Virus record (IMG/VR): IMGVR_UViG_3300030118_002591
Coordinates: 1-23,347 of that record
Source: a virus
Length of the DNA stretch: 23,347 nt
Reading direction: 5' to 3' (one strand)
Below the pieces are notes generated by a model. It did no database searches. It worked only from the letters and a program-made list of their open reading frames with translations, and had not been told where the DNA came from. Position numbers and translations under genes: made by a program. Below are positions 6,949 through 15,113 of the stretch, one piece after another (the stretch's first letter is position 1; the number at the start of each line of letters is the position of its first letter).

Positions 6949-8371
6949 TAATCATTCGTTCCATAGTGTTGTTTTGTGAATTGTTGAACAATATACCATA
7001 TTTGTCTTCCAATGTCTTTAACAAATATTCTTCTACATTAGTGTCTTGAATTACAGATTGAGCATCGAAAAAAGCTTTTGTATCTCCTAGTATTTGCATA
7101 ACTATTAACGTTTTCATTTGATTTGATTCATCATATCTAGCTTTATCGTCAATCTTCTTTACTATTTTAGTAGCAGCTTTTTCTTTATTTGATAATTTAG
7201 GTTTAGATGGTTTCTCTTCTTCTATCTTTTCTTCTTGATCTTCTTCTTTTTGTACTGTTTGTGGCGTTTCTTGTTCTGGTTCCTGTAATTCTTCTTGAGA
7301 TTCTTCGATAGTTTCTTCTTCAGGCTCAGCTTCTACAACTTCTATTTCTTCTATCTCTATTTCAATCTCTAATTCAACTTCTGTTTCTACTTCTACAATT
7401 TCTACTTCAGGTTCTGGTAACTCTAATTCAAATTCAGCTATCTCTAATTCAACACTTGCAAAAGTAATTTCTTCAGGTTCTGGCTCAATCGGAGTAAAAT
7501 TTATTTCTCCGTCATCAACACTAATATCGTTAAACTCAAAGACTTCTTCTACAAAATCTAATTCAGTAGGGTCAAAAATATTTAAATAATATATTTGTTC
7601 AAGAGTAGTTATTTCTTGCTCGATTAATGTAGATACTACATTATATAAAACATTTACAGTTACGTCATCAAATAGAGGGCCTATAGCTAAGTTTATATCT
7701 CTACCTCCTACTTCTATAATAACAGTGCTTATAGTGCCAGAAAAATCAAAAGAGCCGTTATAAGATTGATAACCTGAGGCTACGCCAGTTTCCGATAATA
7801 TATCTGTTCCTTGAAATATATTAGTTTTTCCGTTACGACCAGTAATATGCATGTATATTCTATCTTGAGCATCTCGTTTATCTACTTCAATTGTATATCT
7901 TACCTCTCCACCTCTTTCTATGTTAAGATCTGAAATATCTACGCTGTTTATGAAAGTTGTACCCATGCCTGTTACGCCCATACTAGATGTAGAATTACCA
8001 CTACCAGTAATCTGAGCACACTTATCAGTTCCTAATTGACCGCAAGTATTACCCGAGGGCATGGATGCTGGACCCTGGCCACCCCAATCAATATCCATAT
8101 CGCCCTCTTTATTAGAAATTACATAGTTATTATCTCCGTCTAGGATGTCTCCAGAATCTTCGTTTGTAACAGTTTGAGTAGTGGTTGTAGTTGTCGTAGT
8201 AGTTGTCGTAACTATCTCTGTTCCTAAGTCTTCTTCAGTTATTTCTACTTGTATATCTTCGACTACAGTAACGCCAGGTTCACATAAACCTTCGGTGTTA
8301 GGAAGACATACGTCAGCTCTAGAATAAGAGCAGTAAAGAAAGAGCCATAAGGCCAAAATTCTTAAGACCAT
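6935..8371 (-). CDS. Exported protein with poly-threonine linker and Glu-rich beta-alternating region
   Basis: 478 residues. Residues 1-19 form a Sec signal peptide (hydrophobic core ILALWLFLYC, likely cut after SRA19). Then come a short Cys-containing segment, a run of eleven threonines (55-65), a conserved-looking core (about 68-265, with DGDNNYVISNKEGDMDIDWG, PASMPSG, AQITGSGNS, MGVTGMGTTFINSVDIS and VGGRDINLAIGPLFDDVT), and a Glu-rich part (about 270-385) where Glu alternates with Val, Ile or Leu. The C-terminus is helical and mixed charge. I recall proteins with this core in marine phage genomes, always without known function. The ATG has AGGAG seven bases before it and lies 53 bases inside the upstream gene. 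It probably acts in or beyond the periplasm; a lysis or envelope role is inference. Confidence 0.72.
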   Translation of the reverse strand: MVLRILALWLFLYCSYSRADVCLPNTEGLCEPGVTVVEDIQVEITEEDLGTEIVTTTTTTTTTTTQTVTNEDSGDILDGDNNYVISNKEGDMDIDWGGQGPASMPSGNTCGQLGTDKCAQITGSGNSTSSMGVTGMGTTFINSVDISDLNIERGGEVRYTIEVDKRDAQDRIYMHITGRNGKTNIFQGTDILSETGVASGYQSYNGSFDFSGTISTVIIEVGGRDINLAIGPLFDDVTVNVLYNVVSTLIEQEITTLEQIYYLNIFDPTELDFVEEVFEFNDISVDDGEINFTPIEPEPEEITFASVELEIAEFELELPEPEVEIVEVETEVELEIEIEIEEIEVVEAEPEEETIEESQEELQEPEQETPQTVQKEEDQEEKIEEEKPSKPKLSNKEKAATKIVKKIDDKARYDESNQMKTLIVMQILGDTKAFFDAQSVIQDTNVEEYLLKTLEDKYGILFNNSQNNTMERMINGQY

Positions 8372-8870
8372 CGTTATCTCCTGTTGGTTGTTCTTCTATT
8401 TTTTGTGAAACATACTCTGGTTTATATTTACTTCCGTCTGGTATTTCATCAGGGTTATTAGACCAATACTCTTGAGCTTCTATTCCGATAGAGCCTTTCG
8501 CAGGGCACGGGGTGCCAGCATCTGTCATAGCGTCCCAAACACGAGGGTCTTGGCACAAGACAGACACTGCCGCAACCTTCATACCATAAGCATAAAGGCT
8601 ACGACTTAGCTTTAGTTTTTGGCATAGCTCATCATCTATTACTATGCCACTAGCAAGTCCTACAATATTATTTTGTACACTTGCTCCTACACCTACTTTA
8701 CAAATATCAGAATTAGAATTGATTATAGAGGGGGCATTTGCAGTAGGCGGTGTATTATTCGTAACAACCGTAGAACTAACAGTGTTAGTTTCAGCATTAG
8801 AATTAATAGAAAAAAACATGACAACGACAGTCATGAAAGCACAGAAGAGATAGAAATAACCTAATTTCAT
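8319..8870 (-). CDS. Exported protein with four cysteines and hydrophobic C-terminal tail
   Basis: 183 residues. A signal peptide of 26 residues (core LFCAFMTVVVMFFS, cut after SNA) leads a Ser/Thr/Asn-rich linker, then a conserved-looking core with KVGVGASVQNNIVGLASG, LCQKLKLSRSLYAYGMKVAA and LCQDPRVWDAM. The mature part has four cysteines (C57, C83, C106, C122), enough for two disulfides in the periplasm. The last twelve residues (FGLMALSLLLLF) are hydrophobic and could anchor it. I recall this core from marine phages as a protein of unknown function that sits beside the poly-threonine protein. Its 3' 53 bases overlap the start of that gene in another frame, so the two are surely co-expressed. 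Confidence 0.72.
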   Translation of the reverse strand: MKLGYFYLFCAFMTVVVMFFSINSNAETNTVSSTVVTNNTPPTANAPSIINSNSDICKVGVGASVQNNIVGLASGIVIDDELCQKLKLSRSLYAYGMKVAAVSVLCQDPRVWDAMTDAGTPCPAKGSIGIEAQEYWSNNPDEIPDGSKYKPEYVSQKIEEQPTGDNDGLKNFGLMALSLLLLF

Positions 8871-9151
8871 TTTTTCTTCTTATGCTTTTTCCTTAAACTT
8901 TCTTTTCCTTTCTTAAATATACTGGCAACTTCTCTTTTTCCCATTACTTTCGCTCTTTGTTCGCCAACAGTAAGGATTTGAATTTTTCGTGCATACGGTT
9001 TTTTAACTTTTCGCACTTTTGCGACCGTTTTCCGTGCGTCAGTCGGAGTAGCAAACTTAATACCGACAGTATCTTTAGGGTTTTCATCTGTGTATAATCT
9101 TCTACCGCTCCCTTTAGGTTTTTTACCAGTTCCTTTTTTTGGATCTGCCAT
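8867..9151 (-). CDS. Small, highly basic conserved phage protein
   Basis: 94 residues, with over a third Lys or Arg. The start contains GTGKKPKGSGRRLYTDENPKD, of which RRLYTDENPKDTVGIKFATP is the recognisable part; the end is a run of lysines (KKHKKKK). No hydrophobic span is present. I recall the KPKGSGRRLYTDENPKDTV signature from many marine phage genomes, usually near lysis and structural genes, without a function. The charge would suit binding DNA or RNA, or the virion interior. It overlaps the next gene by four bases and the holin by one, inside the same transcript. Confidence 0.72.
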   Translation of the reverse strand: MADPKKGTGKKPKGSGRRLYTDENPKDTVGIKFATPTDARKTVAKVRKVKKPYARKIQILTVGEQRAKVMGKREVASIFKKGKESLRKKHKKKK

Positions 9152-9537
9152 TACTTTTTAAATTTTTTAATTGCAAGATCTGATATTTTTAGTCCGAATG
9201 AACTTGCTATTGCTGCCAATAACGCCCATATATACCAGTCTGGTAGTTCATCTAGAGTAATAAATCCTTCTTTTAACTTTGTAATCCACTCAGGTTTATT
9301 TAAAAATATTGCAGCAAAAACTATAATGAGTGGAATCGAGAGTATAATTGTGAACCATTCGTCACGCCAAGAGCTTTGCATATTTTTTTGTGTTGCGATG
9401 GCGTAATCAATTTCGCCTTCAGCCATCTTTCTAACATGCGTTTGCTCAGCTTCAGCCATAAGTTTTTTAGTTTCAGTTTTAGTTTTAACAACGTCAACAA
9501 CTCCTTTTATTATCGTAGGAACTAAATTTAAAAGCAT
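9151..9537 (-). CDS. Holin-like membrane protein (Holin_3TMS-type)
   Basis: 128 residues. An N-terminal amphipathic segment (LLNLVPTIIKGVVDVV) is followed by a charged helix and two membrane spans, residues 61-79 (WFTIILSIPLIIVFAAIFL) and 102-117 (YIWALLAAIASSFGLK), joined by a loop with LDELPDWY, then a basic tail. The WRDEW before the first span and the ELPDWYIWAL before the second are the marks of the phage Holin_3TMS group. It would form lesions in the inner membrane that free the lysozyme coded just before it in the same operon. The neighbours make the assignment firm; whether two or three spans form is open. Confidence 0.8.
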   Translation of the reverse strand: MLLNLVPTIIKGVVDVVKTKTETKKLMAEAEQTHVRKMAEGEIDYAIATQKNMQSSWRDEWFTIILSIPLIIVFAAIFLNKPEWITKLKEGFITLDELPDWYIWALLAAIASSFGLKISDLAIKKFKK

Positions 9538-9959
9538 TAGACGTTCCTCACAATATTAGCTAAATCGTTTGCTCTATTAGGAGTTTGTTTAGCCCAACGA
9601 CTATCTAACATTTCTACAGAAGCTGTAGTATAGTCTTTATTTTCTAGTGCAGCTTTAAATTTTTTAAATCCACAAAGACGAGGATATCCTAATTGAAAAC
9701 ACATCTCTATAATAACTCCGTATATGTCTTCTGGATGTTCATCTTTATTAATAAATTTATTAGCATCTTCTACAGCTGTTTGAAAATCTTTTTCAAAATA
9801 TCGCATAACGATATCATCTGAGTATTCTACTCCTTCTTCTAAGTCATCAGATTGTAATACTAAGTGCCCTACACCAAAAGTTTTAAGACCTAAAGAATCT
9901 TTGTATATCTTATTTATTTTACCTTCGTGTTTTATTATTCTTTGTTTAATTGCTTCCAA
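9537..9959 (-). CDS. T4-type lysozyme (endolysin, GH24)
   Basis: 140 residues, shorter than the 164 of T4 lysozyme. The catalytic triad is intact: E12 in KHEG, D21 in IYKDSLG and T27 in KTFGVGHL, each one residue beyond the T4 positions (E11, D20, T26). The C-terminal RWAKQTPNRANDLANIV matches the conserved end of this family. It should cut the NAM-NAG bond of peptidoglycan. No signal peptide or anchor is visible, so export depends on the neighbouring holin. The start is TTG (9959-9957), with GGAG about a dozen bases upstream inside the nuclease gene, which it overlaps by 14 bases; no ATG precedes the catalytic Glu. Confidence 0.93.
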   Translation of the reverse strand: MEAIKQRIIKHEGKINKIYKDSLGLKTFGVGHLVLQSDDLEEGVEYSDDIVMRYFEKDFQTAVEDANKFINKDEHPEDIYGVIIEMCFQLGYPRLCGFKKFKAALENKDYTTASVEMLDSRWAKQTPNRANDLANIVRNV

Positions 9960-10230
9960 AATAACACTCTCCGTTCTTTTTTACGAATAGCAATTTTACA
10001 CCATATTTATCTTGTTTACTAGTAGGTTTTCTATATATCATTTGACCATTTTTCTTTCTAAATGTTTCACTTTTAATATCTAAGCCTATTAGTTCCTTAC
10101 CATTAAATATAACTACGTCTATAAAACCAGTAACATGTACATTTTTAAAAACATGATAACCTTTTTTTAGTAACCAAGAAATCGCTGAATGTTCAGCACT
10201 AGTGCCTTTTACTACTTTACTAAGAAACAC
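9946..10230 (-). CDS. PD-(D/E)XK-fold nuclease (Holliday-junction-resolvase-like)
   Basis: 94 residues that fit the minimal PD-(D/E)XK core: an N-terminal helix with GTSAEHSAISWLLKKGY (E13), a strand ending in GFIDVVIF (D38) and the strand LIGLDIKS (D51-x-K53), followed by a basic part. The order E...D...DxK and the small size resemble archaeal-type Holliday-junction resolvases and the PDDEXK_5 group. It may resolve branched replication or packaging intermediates, the task T7 gives to gp3. The gene starts with GTG directly on the TAG of the large upstream gene (TAGTG). Its place between an ejection protein and lysozyme, away from the replication genes, is odd. Confidence 0.75.
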   Translation of the reverse strand: MFLSKVVKGTSAEHSAISWLLKKGYHVFKNVHVTGFIDVVIFNGKELIGLDIKSETFRKKNGQMIYRKPTSKQDKYGVKLLFVKKNGECYFGSN

Positions 10231-13187
10231 TAGTTAAATATCTCTAACGAACCTACACTTTCTACTATTTTATCGACCATTGAAGTTTTTTTAGGTGGTT
10301 CTTGATCTGCTTCAATCGCTTGAGTTCCTGACACAGCGGTTACTGTTCCTAGTTTTTCTTGATCAAGTAATGTTTTTATATATGTTTCTACATCTAATAC
10401 GTTATCCATATAGTCTTCAGCACCAAATAATTTTATTGCTTTAGAAATTCCTCTTAAGATTGTTCTTTTTCTATTCAAAGGACCGAAACCTATATCAAGT
10501 GCTGCTCTAGTTATTACTGGTTCTTTTTCTATTTCTGTAATTTTTCTTTGAAAATTTAATAAAATATTTCCAATATCGTCAAAAGCACCTATAAATTTAG
10601 CACCTCTTTGTTCACCAAAGATATTTAGTAACATTTCTCTATTGTTATTAGTTTTCAAAAACTCTATAAGCTTAGCACCGTCAAATGCATACATGCCAGC
10701 TCTAGCATCATAAGATGTTGTAGCATCGTAAAATTCTCTTAAAAAGAATTTTTGAGTTTGTCTACGCACTTCTTGTGCTAGTGGTGCATCTCCTGATTTA
10801 ATAATACTAATTATTTTATTAAATTGAGTAGGATTTTTTTTAAAATAATCTAAATAATTTGCAGGATCCATACTAGTAAATTCTTCATATTCTTTTTTTA
10901 CTCTTCCTAAAGCACTTTCTTTTCTTTTATTCATTGTTTTAACGTATTGATCAAATTTTCTAGGAGATTGCATTAGTTTCATAATGTTTCTATTTTCTCC
11001 TGTAAAAAAATTATCTATGTATTTGTTTGAAGCAAACCACTTATCTGCTTTCTTAGCAAGTTCGCTTGAAGGAATACTTAAATCACCTAAAACATTTTTT
11101 ATGTAATCATCTATTATAGCTTGTTCAAATACTGCTTTTTTAGCTAAGTTAGGAGTTTGATTTAAGATACTTGCCATCTCAATAGCAAATCTTTCATTAG
11201 ATAGCACGTGGTTTATAATATGACCGTCTGCTAATTTTACTTTGCCAGATTTAGATTGTATGAATAATTCATTAATAACATTATTATCGAAATCTTTTCT
11301 TAGATTTCTTAAATTATCGTAACTAGCAAATAATTCATTAGCATCATTTTTACTTAAATTTTTATTAACTCCTCTTCTTAGATCTCTTCTTAACGCAGAT
11401 AATAACTGTCTAAACTCTGCTTTTTTAGCATCTGGTACATTTTTTAATGCGGCAGAAAAACTATCTGAAGATAAAGCATCTACATACTGTATAAGCTGTT
11501 GAGTTTGTTCTAAGCTTAATGTTTTAGTTTTTCTACCCTCTTTAGTAAAATCTAAGAAATTTTTAAATATGCTATATTCAGCACTTTTAGGATCTAATTC
11601 TCTTAAGAAGCTTCTATTGTTATCTATTAAATTTAAAGTTTTTCTAAAACTACTTAAAGTAACTAAATTATTAGTTATCTCTTCAGAGTAATTACCTAAT
11701 ATTCTAGATACGTTATTTTCAATTGCTTCTAATTCAGTGTTGAGTAATTTTTTTTGTTGATTAAATATATTTGTAACGAAGTTAGTATTTTCTAATAAAT
11801 CTATACCTCCGTCAGAACTTTTATTTATTAAATCATATATTTTACTAAAACTTGAAAAATCTTGAGTATAATTATCTAATATTTTTTGAGTATTTTTTTC
11901 TAAACCTTCACTTACTCCTGTTTGTATATTCTCTCCTAACTCACTTACTACTTGAGTTTTAGGAGTGGGTTCTTCTCCTAAAATTTTAGTTGTATATTCT
12001 TCTAAACTATTTTGAGATAAAATTATTTTTTGTTTATAAGCTTGATTATATTTATCAGCTAATTCAGGTATTTTTTGTATACTATTTTCTTTTGCAAGTA
12101 AGTCATAACTACCAGTAGCTTCTCCTAAAGTTAATTGAACTTTAGCTGCACTATTACCTGTTACTTCTTGTATGTCTTTATTAATCTCATCTAGTTTATT
12201 TATAGTTGTAGAACCTGATTCAATAGCTGCAGTGCTTTCTTCTACCTCAGCATCAGTAAGTTTTTGTTTAGGAGATCCTAATTTTCTCATAACAAACTGG
12301 TATGCTTTATCTGCTATCTTAGTTAATAACGCTGTACTTACTCCTACAAATGCTGCATCTGGTAGAGAGTTTATGAATCTTTCTCTAAATTCTTCTGCAG
12401 TTACTTCTTTTCCTGCTAATTTTTGATTAGTTATATAAGCACCCATTTGAGCTACTGACTCTACAAGCCCTGCAGCTAAACCGGCTCCTACTGGTCCGCC
12501 TTTAGCGTATGCTGGTATTTCTAATAAAACACTTGCAATATCTTTAGTAAAGTATCCTAGATCGCCTTCAGAAAATCCAGGCTCATTTACAACTGACCAA
12601 TTACCATCTCCTACTTTATACAATAATAAATTTTCATTTACATCTACATTAAATCCAGCATCTTTTAATTCTTGAATTCTGTTTATATCTCTAGTCGATT
12701 CTGGTTCTAATTCACCAGCATACGCCATTTGAATATCTTGACCAGGGTTAAACGTTTGAATAACATTTCCTACATATTCTTTAATTATATCTGGACCCAT
12801 GTTTGAAGAAGCGCCGTACATTAGATTGTACATGAAGTTAGCATAACTATCAGTTTCTTGACTATTTAACCCTAGCATTTTTAAAGACGTAGTTTTACTA
12901 GGTACAAAATCTCCTAAAAATTCTAATTTAACGTTTTCTGGTACTACTGCATTAGTGAACTCTTCTGTTCCTGGTTGTAAAGGAAATTTAAATCTTACTT
13001 CTTTTTCTATTAAGTATTGTTCTAATTCTTTATTGTAATCGTCAATGCCTTGCTTCATGACGTCAACATCGTAGCCTAAAACACTTGGTTGTTTTTCTTC
13101 TTTCGCTGTAGTATCTAATTCATTTATAAGTGTGTCTAGTTCAGATGTGCTTGAATTTTCTATTTTTTTTAATAATTCTTTGGACAT
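10230..13187 (-). CDS. Large internal virion/ejection protein (T7 gp16-position)
   Basis: 985 residues, the largest gene in the window. Mostly charged, Asn- and Lys-rich helical sequence; one weakly hydrophobic, glycine-rich zone near 213-295 (containing AYAKGGPVGAGLAAGLVES and LPDAAFVGVSTALLT) could touch membrane. There is no lytic transglycosylase or zinc peptidase motif that I can find. Assignment is by size and order: it is the last of three large proteins that follow the nozzle and GNAT genes, as gp16 follows gp15 and gp14 in T7, where these form the ejected core that carries DNA across the envelope. A tape-measure-like protein is the alternative, but the nozzle argues for a short tail. 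Confidence 0.6.
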   Translation of the reverse strand: MSKELLKKIENSSTSELDTLINELDTTAKEEKQPSVLGYDVDVMKQGIDDYNKELEQYLIEKEVRFKFPLQPGTEEFTNAVVPENVKLEFLGDFVPSKTTSLKMLGLNSQETDSYANFMYNLMYGASSNMGPDIIKEYVGNVIQTFNPGQDIQMAYAGELEPESTRDINRIQELKDAGFNVDVNENLLLYKVGDGNWSVVNEPGFSEGDLGYFTKDIASVLLEIPAYAKGGPVGAGLAAGLVESVAQMGAYITNQKLAGKEVTAEEFRERFINSLPDAAFVGVSTALLTKIADKAYQFVMRKLGSPKQKLTDAEVEESTAAIESGSTTINKLDEINKDIQEVTGNSAAKVQLTLGEATGSYDLLAKENSIQKIPELADKYNQAYKQKIILSQNSLEEYTTKILGEEPTPKTQVVSELGENIQTGVSEGLEKNTQKILDNYTQDFSSFSKIYDLINKSSDGGIDLLENTNFVTNIFNQQKKLLNTELEAIENNVSRILGNYSEEITNNLVTLSSFRKTLNLIDNNRSFLRELDPKSAEYSIFKNFLDFTKEGRKTKTLSLEQTQQLIQYVDALSSDSFSAALKNVPDAKKAEFRQLLSALRRDLRRGVNKNLSKNDANELFASYDNLRNLRKDFDNNVINELFIQSKSGKVKLADGHIINHVLSNERFAIEMASILNQTPNLAKKAVFEQAIIDDYIKNVLGDLSIPSSELAKKADKWFASNKYIDNFFTGENRNIMKLMQSPRKFDQYVKTMNKRKESALGRVKKEYEEFTSMDPANYLDYFKKNPTQFNKIISIIKSGDAPLAQEVRRQTQKFFLREFYDATTSYDARAGMYAFDGAKLIEFLKTNNNREMLLNIFGEQRGAKFIGAFDDIGNILLNFQRKITEIEKEPVITRAALDIGFGPLNRKRTILRGISKAIKLFGAEDYMDNVLDVETYIKTLLDQEKLGTVTAVSGTQAIEADQEPPKKTSMVDKIVESVGSLEIFN

Positions 13188-13189
13188 TT

Positions 13190-15112
13190 TTACTCAATAT
13201 CAACATCGTAATTAGGATAAAGTTGAATAATAATTGATGTATTAATATCTAAACCTGGATATTTTTGTACCCAAGCGTCATATATAGCATCGCCTGGTCC
13301 TGAATCTAATCTTAATATTTCTTGTCTCGCTTTCTCTCCTTCTGCTAAACTTAAAATTAAAGGCGTAGTTAAAGCGTCAGGGTCAGCTGGTAAATTTAAA
13401 GTGTCTAATAAGCTTTCAGCTGCCTTACTTTTTGATAAGAATATCTTATCGCTAGGTTCTCCGAATGCTTCAGCAACTTCTACTCCGTTTATAGCTATTA
13501 ATTTAGTAACATTACTGTATTGTCCGTCTTCTTTTCTAAAACCCCAACTATTCATTTGTTCATCTGTAATTCCTGATTTTTTCCACTCAGCATCTATCTT
13601 ATCTTGTAAGACAGCATCTCCATAGTTAGACGCTGTATAATATGTTTTACCATTATACTCTATACCTTTACTTGAAAAGGAAGTTGGTTGTTGATTTATT
13701 TGACCATTCTTTATTATGAATTCTCTTTCAGCTTGATTTTTTAAAATATCATATTCTTTAAAAGCTAGTAATTGAGATGAACGTAAACCAAATCCAAAAG
13801 CCCCTAAAGGTTTAGATGCTTTAATAACTCTCATATCGTTATCAGATACAGGGTATAAATTTTTAAGATCGTCTAATAAAAGATCAAACACATTAGCTTC
13901 TAAATCTTTAAATATTTCAAAATCTTTTACTTCTCTATTAACTATTCCTGCAAGAGTATTAGCAAGATCTGGACTTTTTTGAGCTACAAATTCTACAATA
14001 GGCGATAAAAGTTGATCTGCGTTAGTTATACCTTTTTGCCCCTCTAATTGTGAAGCTAATCTAACATTTTCTTGTAATATATTTCTTTGTGTTTGATTTG
14101 CCTTAAGATCAAAGTCTGTGAAAATTCTTTTATCTTCACTTTCAATTATAGGAAAATCTTTAGGATCGAATCCTTCTTCTGCTACTTTTTGAGTAGATAA
14201 AGCAAAATCTAAATAGTCTGTTATTTTTCCGTTTTCTAATTGAACAGTAGCATAGCCAGGTGTTCCTGACGCAAAACCTAAATCTGAAAAGTAAGGGTCG
14301 TTAGGTTTTATCGTATATCTTATTTGTTTAGTTGTTGTTTTATCAGTAGTTTTATTTTTATCTCTATACTTCAATAAGTTTAATAATTTTTGTTGTTCAG
14401 CTTCACCCGTTTGAACTGCAGCATTAGCAACACGTGCGAAAGGAGAAGCGAAAGAAGGTGTTCCTGATTCTCTTGCTAATCGTAAAAAGAACTGAGTTCT
14501 AGGATCCATTAGTCTATCTTTAAATACTTCTTTACCAGGCGTATCGGTAAATGCAGCACCGTAAAGCGATCCGACATTCTCTGAACCTATTGGTAGTTTT
14601 TCAGCTGTAAGTGCGGCGGCCCTAAAAGTATCTAAATCAAAATCAGTTCTACCTGTAAAGATATCTCCTATGCTTCTAACACCTTCTGTAATTGTTCCGA
14701 AGATTCCTTTATTATTAGCCCCTAAACTTTCTTTTAATAAATCTCCTTGCTGTTCATTTAAATTAGCTAAACTTATAATATTATCTGCAAGAGCTATTTT
14801 TTCTTCGTAGTTTTGAAATTCTTTTTCAGCGTTTTTAAACTTATCTAAATCAGAAAGAATAGAAGTAGCATCTTGAGTTACGTTAGCAAAATCTTCTTGT
14901 CTGTCCATTTCAGCGAGAATTTCTTCAGTAGACATTACTTCTTCCATACCAGGAGATCCTTCATTTGCTGCATCATAATTTATTATGGCGTTTTCAAATC
15001 TTTCTTCTCCACCATATTTTTCGTAAATACGATCTATACCTTCTTGATTATTTTCTTTTATGAAGTTTTGAAGAATATTAAAATCTTCTTTTACATTTAA
15101 AGCCGTTGACAT
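13190..15112 (-). CDS. Large virion protein, probable ejection protein (T7 gp15-position)
   Basis: 640 residues without a catalytic motif that I recognise. The N-terminal 110 residues are acidic and helical; the middle has ANAAVQTGEAEQQKLLNLLK and a short strand-rich part around YFSDLGFASGTPGYATVQLE. The C-terminus is YPGLDINTSIIIQLYPNYD. It begins one base after the S74-type gene and is followed two bases later by the 985-residue gene, so the three are read together. By order it fits the middle protein of the T7-type ejection core (gp15). The assignment is positional; sequence alone says only a structural-type phage protein. Confidence 0.55.
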   Translation of the reverse strand: MSTALNVKEDFNILQNFIKENNQEGIDRIYEKYGGEERFENAIINYDAANEGSPGMEEVMSTEEILAEMDRQEDFANVTQDATSILSDLDKFKNAEKEFQNYEEKIALADNIISLANLNEQQGDLLKESLGANNKGIFGTITEGVRSIGDIFTGRTDFDLDTFRAAALTAEKLPIGSENVGSLYGAAFTDTPGKEVFKDRLMDPRTQFFLRLARESGTPSFASPFARVANAAVQTGEAEQQKLLNLLKYRDKNKTTDKTTTKQIRYTIKPNDPYFSDLGFASGTPGYATVQLENGKITDYLDFALSTQKVAEEGFDPKDFPIIESEDKRIFTDFDLKANQTQRNILQENVRLASQLEGQKGITNADQLLSPIVEFVAQKSPDLANTLAGIVNREVKDFEIFKDLEANVFDLLLDDLKNLYPVSDNDMRVIKASKPLGAFGFGLRSSQLLAFKEYDILKNQAEREFIIKNGQINQQPTSFSSKGIEYNGKTYYTASNYGDAVLQDKIDAEWKKSGITDEQMNSWGFRKEDGQYSNVTKLIAINGVEVAEAFGEPSDKIFLSKSKAAESLLDTLNLPADPDALTTPLILSLAEGEKARQEILRLDSGPGDAIYDAWVQKYPGLDINTSIIIQLYPNYDVDIE

Positions 15113-15113
15113 A

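Noticed and set aside
8170-8215. Microsatellite or phase-variable tract at the poly-threonine codons
   Set aside because: The codons are mixed; only a 12-base unit occurs twice, in frame, so slippage would not shift the frame.
8644-8864. Two plus-strand frames opposite the exported-protein gene
   Set aside because: Shadows of the signal-peptide gene; no independent signal.
6935-8870. Lipoprotein signal in the two exported proteins
   Set aside because: Cysteines occur in both signal peptides but the preceding residues (FLY and YLF) do not fit a lipobox, and SRA and SNA give normal cleavage sites.
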